Positions 1 through 6,441 of a stretch of DNA of 22,600 nucleotides are shown one piece after another (the first letter of the stretch is position 1; each line of letters opens with the position of its first letter). Both the position numbers and the translations under genes were made by a program. This stretch comes from Terrirubrum sp051646285 (GTDB lineage: Bacteria; Pseudomonadota; Alphaproteobacteria; Rhizobiales; Beijerinckiaceae): NCBI GenBank assembly GCA_051646285.1, contig JBOFCU010000335.1:1-22600 (forward strand), written 5' to 3'. The notes below the pieces were generated by a model. That model did no database searches and was not told the DNA's origin. It saw only the letters and a program-made list of their open reading frames with translations.

Positions 1-1
1 C

Positions 2-91
2 TATCCAGGGCCAGGAATTACAATTGGCCCAGCCATCGTTTTTGCTTATCGTGCTATTCAAAATGCCGTTCATGGTAGAGTAGAAATATAG
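2..91 (+). CDS. FAD-dependent dehydrogenase, C-terminal end only
   Basis: This is an open frame entering from the left edge, with 29 residues visible before TAG at 89-91. The tail has a Y-P-G-P-G then I-T-I-G-P-A pattern. It lines up with the C-terminus of the complete flavoprotein that follows (Y-P-A-G-G, I-T-L-G-P-G). In the fumarate reductase / 3-ketosteroid dehydrogenase flavoprotein family this segment closes the FAD-binding domain next to the isoalloxazine ring. Only one base separates this stop from the next ATG at 93, so the two are surely co-transcribed and probably translationally coupled. I infer a paralogous dehydrogenase pair. The rest of the gene lies outside the window, so substrate and length are unknown. 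Confidence 0.75.
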   Translation, partial: YPGPGITIGPAIVFAYRAIQNAVHGRVEI

Positions 92-92
92 A

Positions 93-1820
93 ATGAATAG
101 CGAAACGCACCATTGTGATTTGGTGGTTATCGGTTCCGGCGCTTCGGGATTGGCAGCTGCTGTCACCGCTGCATGGCTGGGTCTCGAAGTTATTGTGATA
201 GAAAAATATGAAAAATTCGGTGGCACGTCTGCTTGGTCTGGCGGTTGGCTGTGGGTACCACGTAATTATTTGGCAAAAGCAGCGGGAATCAATGAAGATA
301 TTGGTGATCCGCTGAATTATTTAAGAAACGAATTGGGAAATAATTTCGATGAAAGAATTGCCCGTCAATACTTGGAATATGCGCCGCTAATGCTGGATTT
401 CTTCAGGAATCATACCAGTGTGAATTTTGTTGATGGTAATGCAATTCCCGACTTTCATGAACAGTTGCCAGGAGCCGGAAAGGGGGGGCGTTCAGTTTGC
501 GCAGCTCCGTTTGATGGCCGTAAACTTGGAAATCGTATTCATGATTTGCGGTCTCCACTCGATCTTATATCTCCGTTTGGAATGGGAATTGCTTCTGGCG
601 CTGACTTGAGACACTTCTTGAACTTAACGCGTAAGTTGAAATCATTTATCCATGTTACGAGCCGTTTGAGCAGACATTTTATTGATAGAATATTTCATGG
701 CCGTGGTATGCATCTGGTCAATGGCAATGCATTGATTGCGCGACTTTTGAAATCGGCCGATGATTTTGGTGTGTTGCTTTTCAAGAGTATGCCCGCTCGC
801 GACTTGATAATAATGGATGGCCATGTCGCCGGCATCAAGGCTGGCATAAATCATGAGCTGACTATTTTGGCAAGGCGAGGCGTCATCCTTGCCACCGGGG
901 GATTTCCGCACGATTTATCTCGTAAGGCTGATTTGTTTCCGCATGCTCCAACTGGGATGGAGCATTTTTCGGCGGCAACAGTTGAAAACACTGGCGATGG
1001 CATCCGGCTTGGTGAGCGTGCCGGCGGCGTTCTAAAGAGTGGTTTGCCACATGCAGGGGCTTGGGCGCCAGTATCGCGTGTACCGTGCAAAGACGAAAGT
1101 ACGAGAAATTTTCCGCATCTGATCGAGCGCGCGAAGCCTGGATTGATTATGGTGCGTAATGACGGCAGACGCTTTACCAATGAGGCCAATTCCTACCATG
1201 ATGTCATGAACGATCTATTCGCGGCCACACCTGCCGATGAAAATGTGGAATGCTGGATGATTTGTGACCATATGTTTCAGCGCCGTTATGGACTTGGGCG
1301 CACTCGCCCATGGCCATTTCCGTTGTGGTCATGGATTGCGAACGGCTATTTGAAGCGTGGTAAGACAATTTGCGATTTGGCTGTTCAGTGTGGCATTGAT
1401 ACAGACAGTATAAAGAGGACAATTGAATCTTATAACAAGCATGCACAGAAGGGCAAAGATCCTGAATTTCATCGCGGTGAAAGTTCTTATAATAGGATTC
1501 AGGGCGATGCTGAACATATGCCGAATCCGTGTGTGGCGCCGATCAAGCGCGGCCCATTTTACGCAGTAAAAGTTGTACCGGGAAGTCTTGGAACATTTGC
1601 CGGTTTGAGCACGAATGCTGATATGCAGGTTTTAAATGGTAAGGGAGATCCTATATCAGGGTTGTTTGCTGTTGGTAATGACCAGTCAAGCATGATGGCT
1701 GGCCGCTACCCTGCGGGTGGCATTACGCTGGGCCCCGGAATGACCTGTGGATATATTGCAGCGCATCGCATCAGCGGTGTTCCTCTCGACAATGATCACT
1801 CTAGGTCTGGGCTGGTATGA
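93..1820 (+). CDS. FAD-dependent dehydrogenase (KstD/fumarate reductase flavoprotein family)
   Basis: The 575-residue protein opens with a dinucleotide-binding fold: GSGASG at residues 14-19 and an acidic E37 at the end of strand 2, the usual FAD ribose ligand. GGTSAWSGG at about 43-51 is typical of the 3-ketosteroid-1-dehydrogenase-like branch. The C-terminus has the family signature GLFAVGND, then a Y539-P-A-G-G motif and ITLGPG. In steroid dehydrogenases the equivalent Tyr and Gly belong to the active site (family knowledge). No signal peptide is visible, so it should be cytoplasmic. It starts one base after the previous stop and overlaps the next gene by ATGA. GC and third-position use are lower than in the right half of the window, hinting at transfer. 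The neighbours suggest oxidation of a sugar-like or carbocyclic acid rather than a steroid. Substrate unknown. Confidence 0.85.
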   Translation: MNSETHHCDLVVIGSGASGLAAAVTAAWLGLEVIVIEKYEKFGGTSAWSGGWLWVPRNYLAKAAGINEDIGDPLNYLRNELGNNFDERIARQYLEYAPLMLDFFRNHTSVNFVDGNAIPDFHEQLPGAGKGGRSVCAAPFDGRKLGNRIHDLRSPLDLISPFGMGIASGADLRHFLNLTRKLKSFIHVTSRLSRHFIDRIFHGRGMHLVNGNALIARLLKSADDFGVLLFKSMPARDLIIMDGHVAGIKAGINHELTILARRGVILATGGFPHDLSRKADLFPHAPTGMEHFSAATVENTGDGIRLGERAGGVLKSGLPHAGAWAPVSRVPCKDESTRNFPHLIERAKPGLIMVRNDGRRFTNEANSYHDVMNDLFAATPADENVECWMICDHMFQRRYGLGRTRPWPFPLWSWIANGYLKRGKTICDLAVQCGIDTDSIKRTIESYNKHAQKGKDPEFHRGESSYNRIQGDAEHMPNPCVAPIKRGPFYAVKVVPGSLGTFAGLSTNADMQVLNGKGDPISGLFAVGNDQSSMMAGRYPAGGITLGPGMTCGYIAAHRISGVPLDNDHSRSGLV

Positions 1821-2662
1821 TGAAGAGAGAATTTTCTTTGGCTTATTTGACAGCAGGCCCAAGAGACCCACGCGATGTAATTTCTACCGCAGCGCGGTTG
1901 GGATATGATGCCGTGGGTTTGCGGGCGTTGCCCGTGGCACCGGGCGGGGACTATGCGCCCTTTATTGATGATAAAGCGCTGCTGCGTGAAACCCAGGCTG
2001 TGATGCGTGATACTGGAGTGCGTGTATTTGATGTGGAAATCATTCGCATCAATAGAGATTTTTCTGTTGAGGGCGTAATGCCATTTCTTGATATATGCGG
2101 TGCATTGCAAGCGAAAGCTATATTGGTCGCTGCTGATGATACCGATGAATCAAGTTTGATAGCGAATTATGCTGCATTCTGCGAAGCTGCAGCGCAATTT
2201 AATCTGACAGCTGATCTGGAATTTATGCCATGGACTGCAGTAAAGTCAGCCAATGATGCCGTGAGAATTGTGACAGCTGCGGCGCAACCCAATGGTGGAG
2301 TGTTGGTGGATTCGCTGCATGTCGGACGGTCTGCAACCACTCTAGCAGATATTGCTGCCATACCTCGGGACTGGCTTCATTATGCGCAACTCTGTGATGC
2401 TCACGGGCCTACCCCACTTGACGAATCTGAACTGATCTTTACGGCACGCTGCGCCCGGCTTTTGCCGGGGGAGGGTGGCATTGATGTGGCTGGTATTGTT
2501 GCGGCATTACCAGACACCCTGCCCATCAGCGTCGAAGTGCCACATGATGAGCGGCGAGCTGCCGTTGGTTTCGAGGAGTGGGCAAGGCAGGCGCTTGCGG
2601 CTTCCCGGCGATGTGTTGAATTGGGTATGTCCCAAAAAATGAAGACGATCAATCGGATTTGA
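1817..2662 (+). CDS. TIM-barrel sugar phosphate isomerase/epimerase family protein
   Basis: This is a 281-residue AP-endonuclease-2-type TIM barrel, the usual length for single-domain members. Likely divalent-metal ligands are E135 (in LEFMPW), D165 and H168 (in VDSLHVG), Q191 (in QLCDA) and E240 (in SVEVPHDE). The QuiC dehydratase domain further along the window has the same set at 134/165/168/191/239, so the fold and metal site are well supported. The reaction could be isomerisation, epimerisation or dehydration of a keto-acid or keto-sugar. A second ATG directly follows the first (1817 and 1820), and either could start. The gene overlaps the flavoprotein stop by four bases and ends four bases before the Gfo/Idh/MocA gene, so it belongs to the same operon. 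Confidence 0.85.
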   Translation: MMKREFSLAYLTAGPRDPRDVISTAARLGYDAVGLRALPVAPGGDYAPFIDDKALLRETQAVMRDTGVRVFDVEIIRINRDFSVEGVMPFLDICGALQAKAILVAADDTDESSLIANYAAFCEAAAQFNLTADLEFMPWTAVKSANDAVRIVTAAAQPNGGVLVDSLHVGRSATTLADIAAIPRDWLHYAQLCDAHGPTPLDESELIFTARCARLLPGEGGIDVAGIVAALPDTLPISVEVPHDERRAAVGFEEWARQALAASRRCVELGMSQKMKTINRI

Positions 2663-2666
2663 TAAA

Positions 2667-3728
2667 ATGACAGATATTCATAAAAAAATGCAAATTGCGC
2701 TGGTAGGCGCCGGCGCGATTGGCCGCCAGCACTTGTCACACATAATGGTCGATCCTGATGTTGCCTTGCATGCGATTGTTGATTCATCGCCGGGCGCATC
2801 GGCTATTGCTGCACAGTATTGTGCACCGTGGTATTCTGACCTTGATGCCATGCTTGCAAATGGCAGACCTGACGGTGTGATTGTTGCGACGCCCAATCAG
2901 TTGCATGTCGAGCATGGATTAAAGGCAATTGCCGCAGGAATTCCTGTCTTGGTTGAGAAGCCGCTGGCTGACAATCTTGCTGCAGCGCAGCAGCTTGTTT
3001 TGGCGTCTGAAAAGGCAGGTGTTCCACTTCTCACAGGTCATCACAGGCGCCATAATCCTGTTATTGCCCATGCGAAGACGATTGTTGACAGTGGTCGTCT
3101 CGGACGCATTATCGCTATGCATGGATTTTTCTGGTTGATGAAGCCGGACGATTATTTTGATGTTGCATGGCGCCGTGCACCGGGAGCTGGCCCGGTATTG
3201 ACCAATCTGATTCATGATATCGACGTGTTGCGGCACTTGTGCGGTGAGGTTGAGGCCGTACAGGCATTTCAATCCAGTGCAGTGCGCGGATTCGATGTTG
3301 ATGAAACAACAGTCGTGACCTTGAAATTTGCCAATGGTGCGCTCGGCACCATGAATATCAGTGATACGGTTGTCTCGCCCTGGAGCTGGGAACATACGGC
3401 GAGTGAAAACACCGCCTATCCCCGCACAGATCAAACCTGCCTGTATATTGCGGGAACACATGGAGCACTGTCGGTGCCGCGACTCGAAGTTTGGTCGAAC
3501 AAGGAAAAACGCAGTTGGTGGGAGCCGTTCACAACTGAGCGCACAGTTGCGGCAGAGGATAATCCTTTGCGCCGTCAGATCAGGCAATTCTGCCGCGTCA
3601 TTCGTGGTGAGGAACGACCTTTGGTGTCAGGCCGCGAAGGTATGCTGACATTGCAAGTGATTGATGCTGTGCAGCGTGCAGCAAAATCAGGTGAAACGGT
3701 TTCTATCAAGACGCTGCCGGTCAGCTGA
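2667..3728 (+). CDS. Gfo/Idh/MocA family NAD(P)-dependent oxidoreductase
   Basis: The 353-residue protein has an N-terminal Rossmann fold with GAGAIG at 14-19, followed by the family EKP motif at 97-99. The GHHRRHNP segment at about 124-131 and the H183-D184 of LIHDID fit the substrate side of this family. Members oxidise hydroxyls on sugars, inositols and related acids using NAD(P); which one cannot be read here. The start at 2667 is four bases after the preceding stop. An internal ATG at 2688 would remove seven residues and still leave the fold intact, so the start is uncertain by that much. Its last eight bases overlap the convergent gene on the other strand. It is probably the last gene of this tight operon, working on the product or substrate of the flavoprotein and TIM-barrel enzyme. 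Confidence 0.88.
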   Translation: MTDIHKKMQIALVGAGAIGRQHLSHIMVDPDVALHAIVDSSPGASAIAAQYCAPWYSDLDAMLANGRPDGVIVATPNQLHVEHGLKAIAAGIPVLVEKPLADNLAAAQQLVLASEKAGVPLLTGHHRRHNPVIAHAKTIVDSGRLGRIIAMHGFFWLMKPDDYFDVAWRRAPGAGPVLTNLIHDIDVLRHLCGEVEAVQAFQSSAVRGFDVDETTVVTLKFANGALGTMNISDTVVSPWSWEHTASENTAYPRTDQTCLYIAGTHGALSVPRLEVWSNKEKRSWWEPFTTERTVAAEDNPLRRQIRQFCRVIRGEERPLVSGREGMLTLQVIDAVQRAAKSGETVSIKTLPVS

Positions 3729-4044
3729 TTCCGGGAGCGCAGCGGCGCCAGACTGTTGATGAGCCGCCGCGTTCAGTCACCCGAACGGCTTGTTCTCCCA
3801 TCAGGCGCATATCGATGGTTACGCCGGGGGTTGGATCGCCATCAGGCGCGACATAACTGAAATCGTGCCGTCCATAATTGCCCTTAATTTCCTTGCCGCC
3901 GGGTGTGCGAATGGTTGATCCTTGAATGCGCAGGCTTTTGGTCCCTTCCGGTGCACACCATTCACCATCAATGGCATCAGCATAAGCCGGTGAGGTGCAA
4001 GTGATCAGCAGGACAAGGGTGAGAAGTGTGCGAATATGGGCCAT
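3721..4044 (-). CDS. Small exported protein of unknown function
   Basis: The 107-residue product begins with a clear Sec-type signal peptide: basic MAHIR, a hydrophobic core, and A20-Y21-A22 as the likely cleavage site. The mature part of about 85 residues carries two cysteines, C30 (GEWC) and C102 (WRRC), near its two ends, so a disulfide in the periplasm is plausible. I do not recognise the family. The ATG at 4042-4044 is preceded by a good GAGGA ribosome site about eight bases upstream. The gene is convergent with the Gfo/Idh/MocA gene and their 3' ends overlap by eight bases. It is divergent from otnK with about 140 bp between them. Nothing ties it functionally to the catabolic genes around it. 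Confidence 0.7.
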   Translation of the reverse strand: MAHIRTLLTLVLLITCTSPAYADAIDGEWCAPEGTKSLRIQGSTIRTPGGKEIKGNYGRHDFSYVAPDGDPTPGVTIDMRLMGEQAVRVTERGGSSTVWRRCAPGIS

Positions 4045-4186
4045 GCTGTGATCCTCATGGGAGCATGCAGGATGCCTATGATCCGCGAGGCTGACAAGTG
4101 TCCGCTTTGTAGCATCGATGGCTTGCTGATGACTCTGATTGCAGGCAGGTTATATATGCTCCTCTAATAAACAGGGCGATGGACCG

Positions 4187-5470
4187 ATGCTGCTGGGCAT
4201 AATTGCAGATGATTTTACGGGCGCGAGCGATGTCGCCAATACGCTGGCCAAAGGGTGCGACAGTTCAGGCGGTCTCAATACGGTGCAAATGATCGGAGTT
4301 CCGGCCAGCGCCGCTCCTGCCGATTGTGAGGCCGGTGTTGTATCGCTGAAAAGCCGTTCTGTACCCGTAATGGAAGCGGTGGCACAGTCGCTTGCAGCGC
4401 TGGATTGGTTGCTGGCGCAGGGCTGCCAGCAGATCATATTCAAATATTGTTCGACATTTGACTCCACGCGGGAAGGCAATATCGGCCCTGTTGGAGAGGC
4501 GCTGGCGCAGCGCCTTGGCGTCAAAGGTGTGGTGGCGTGCCCGGCTTTTCCTGGAACAGGGCGCACGGTGTATCGCGGCCATTTGTTTGTGAATGATATG
4601 CCGCTGAATGAATCGGGTTTGGAAAATCATCCGCTGAACCCGATGACGGATTCCAATATCGTGCGATGGTTGCGGCATCAAAGCCGCACGCCGGTGGGGC
4701 TTGTGCACTGGCCGGTGGTGCAAAAGGGAGCGTCAGCCCTGCGCGCTGCTCTCGATGACGCGGCCGGCCGTGGCGAGACGCTGGTGATCGTCGATGCAAT
4801 TTCTGATGATGATTTGTTGACGATTGGTGGCGCGGTAAGCACCGCAAAATTGCTGACCGGCGGCTCCGGCATTGCGCTGGGTTTGCCCCGCAATTTTATT
4901 CGTGCAGGGCAGGCGCAGGGTGGGGCGGTGAAGATGCGGCCCGTATCCGGCCCGGAGGCAATTTTGTCGGGTAGTTGTTCGCGGGCAACATTGGCGCAGA
5001 TTGCATGCCACGCGCGCACTCATCCGGTTCTGGAAATTGATGTTGCCGCGGTGATGAATCATCGCCTGAGCACCGATGCGATTGTCGATTTTGCGCGGCG
5101 TCACGCTGGCCAGCAACCACTGGTTTATTCGTCGGCGGCGCCAGACAAAGTGGCCGCACTTCAGGAGCAATTTGGCCGTGACGCTGTTGCCCATGGCCTG
5201 GATGATTTTTTCGCACAGTCTGCAAAAGCGCTTGTCAAAAGCGGTATCCGCCGGTTGGTTGTTGCGGGCGGCGAAACATCAGGTGCTGTCGTTTCGGCGC
5301 TTCAGTGTAAAATGTTGGCCATCGGTCCGGAAATTGATCCCGGCGTGCCAGTGCTGACGACTTATGATGATGTGCCTGTCGCGCTGGCACTGAAATCAGG
5401 CAATTTCGGTGCTGAAGATTTCTTTACGAAAGCGCTGGCGATGATGGATAGCAAGGGCGCGCAAGCATGA
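4187..5470 (+). CDS. otnK: Four-carbon acid sugar kinase family protein (3-oxo-tetronate kinase)
   Basis: The N-terminus GIIADDFTGASDVAN is the hallmark of the OtnK/DUF1537 kinase family. A GSCSRATLAQ segment in the middle and GGETSGAV near the C-terminus are the nucleotide- and substrate-side motifs of the second domain. From this ATG the protein is 427 residues, close to the usual length. A TTG at 4139 in the same frame would add 16 unconserved residues and is less likely. Family role: phosphorylation of 3-oxo-tetronates (from threonate or erythronate) at C4. The stop overlaps the start of the class II aldolase-type gene by ATGA, the classic kinase-decarboxylase pairing. It is read divergently from the small exported protein and probably has its own promoter in 4045-4186, where I see no convincing -35/-10 pair. 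Confidence 0.88.
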   Translation: MLLGIIADDFTGASDVANTLAKGCDSSGGLNTVQMIGVPASAAPADCEAGVVSLKSRSVPVMEAVAQSLAALDWLLAQGCQQIIFKYCSTFDSTREGNIGPVGEALAQRLGVKGVVACPAFPGTGRTVYRGHLFVNDMPLNESGLENHPLNPMTDSNIVRWLRHQSRTPVGLVHWPVVQKGASALRAALDDAAGRGETLVIVDAISDDDLLTIGGAVSTAKLLTGGSGIALGLPRNFIRAGQAQGGAVKMRPVSGPEAILSGSCSRATLAQIACHARTHPVLEIDVAAVMNHRLSTDAIVDFARRHAGQQPLVYSSAAPDKVAALQEQFGRDAVAHGLDDFFAQSAKALVKSGIRRLVVAGGETSGAVVSALQCKMLAIGPEIDPGVPVLTTYDDVPVALALKSGNFGAEDFFTKALAMMDSKGAQA

Positions 5471-6123
5471 GCCATAGCCCAGACATGCAGGCGGAATCGA
5501 AACTGCGCGAAGACATGGTGCGCTATGCCAAGTCTCTTTTTGATCGCGGCTACACCGTTGGGTCATCTGGCAATATCAGCGTGCGGTGTGAGGATGGCAT
5601 GCTGATCACACCAACCAATTCCTGCCTTGGATTTCTTGATCCGGCACGGATTGCCAAGATAGATTCGTCTGGCCGCCATTGTGCGGGTGATAAGCCGTCC
5701 AAAGAAGTCTTTCTCCATCAGGCTTTTTATGAGACGCGGCCTGGTGCCGGGGCTGTGGTGCATTTGCACTCGACCTACGCCACAATGCTGTCGTGTCTTG
5801 AGAATGTGGACGTGAACAATGCCATACCGCCGCTGACGCCTTATGTGGTCATGCGCGTGGGCCGTGTGCCTGTGCTGCCATATGTTGCTCCGGGCGATGC
5901 AGCGATGGGGGATTTGATCAGGGCCTGTGGCGGCGCTTTTTCCGCTGTGTTGCTCGCCAATCACGGGCCTGTGGTTGCCGGGCAGGATCTGGCATCGGCT
6001 GTATTTGCCAGTGAAGAGCTGGAAGAAACCGCCAAGCTCGCAGTGTTGGCGCGGGGCAGCACGCCACGCCTGCTGACGGCTGCCAATATCGCGGAACTGG
6101 AAAAACGCTTTGCCCTACGCTGA
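5467..6123 (+). CDS. otnC: Class II aldolase family protein (3-oxo-tetronate 4-phosphate decarboxylase)
   Basis: The 218-residue class II aldolase/adducin-type protein has the zinc-site histidines H99 and H101 in VVHLHST and H166 in ANHGPV. E80 in KPSKEVF is the usual catalytic acid position. GSSGNIS at about 32-38 binds phosphate in this fold. It follows the kinase with a four-base overlap, which favours the OtnC assignment over L-fuculose- or ribulose-phosphate aldolases. Together the two would convert a 3-oxo-tetronate to its 4-phosphate and then to dihydroxyacetone phosphate plus CO2 (family knowledge). The dehydrogenase that usually precedes them (OtnD) and the isomerase OtnI are not adjacent. 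The Gfo/Idh/MocA and TIM-barrel proteins upstream could fill those roles, but this is inference. Confidence 0.85.
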   Translation: MSHSPDMQAESKLREDMVRYAKSLFDRGYTVGSSGNISVRCEDGMLITPTNSCLGFLDPARIAKIDSSGRHCAGDKPSKEVFLHQAFYETRPGAGAVVHLHSTYATMLSCLENVDVNNAIPPLTPYVVMRVGRVPVLPYVAPGDAAMGDLIRACGGAFSAVLLANHGPVVAGQDLASAVFASEELEETAKLAVLARGSTPRLLTAANIAELEKRFALR

Positions 6124-6219
6124 CATGCTGCAAAATGTTTGCGCCTCGCTGAGGCCATCACAGCACTTGGATGCGGTTAAACGGGAATTTATTTTAACTT
6201 TACAATGATTTAGGGTGGT

Positions 6220-6293
6220 TGGCTGGGGAACTAGGATTCGAACCTAGACTGGCGGAGTCAGAGTCCGCTGTCCTACCGTTAGACGATTCCCCA
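6220..6293 (-). tRNA. tRNA-Gln (anticodon CUG)
   Basis: Read on the - strand, a full cloverleaf folds. The acceptor stem TGGGGAA pairs with TTCCCCA. The D arm carries the GG pair in its loop. The anticodon stem GCGGA/TCCGC closes a seven-base loop CTCTGAC, placing CTG at positions 34-36, which reads CAG for glutamine. The T arm is CTAGG-TTCGAAT-CCTAG. The discriminator base is G, and CCA is encoded at 6220-6222, so the gene is 71 bases plus CCA. It lies between the otn cluster and quiC on the quiC strand. Its 3' end points left, toward the catabolic cluster, the side on which tRNA-integrating elements usually insert. I see no integrase or duplicated 3' end in the window. Confidence 0.97.
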
Positions 6294-6328
6294 TCAGCGG
6301 GGCCGAACCCCGTCTGAATGATGAGCGG

Positions 6329-6357
6329 GACATAGCGAAGCCGGTCCGCGATGACAA
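6329..6357 (-). promoter_or_regulatory. Putative sigma70-type promoter of tRNA-Gln
   Basis: On the - strand a TTGTCA box (6357-6352) is followed after exactly 17 bases by TATGTC (6334-6329). Initiation about seven bases on would give a leader of roughly 30 bases before the tRNA 5' end at 6293. That leader holds a small CGGGG/CCCCG hairpin at 6298-6312. The site sits in the gap between the end of quiC and the tRNA, so the tRNA need not depend on read-through from quiC. Both boxes match the consensus in most positions, but this is a visual call. Confidence 0.45.
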
Positions 6358-6441
6358 GGCCAATCTGCCGTGTCGCCCAAACGCCCAAACCGGCTTTGTA
6401 TGGTGGCCGGCCAGGGCGCCCCGCGCCGAACAAGGCTGCGG

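Noticed and set aside
2919..3587. 222-codon frame on the - strand
   Set aside because: It is antisense to the Gfo/Idh/MocA gene with no recognisable domain.
6143..6155. GCCTC-GCT-GAGGC hairpin after otnC as a terminator
   Set aside because: It has only five base pairs and no T-run on the + strand.
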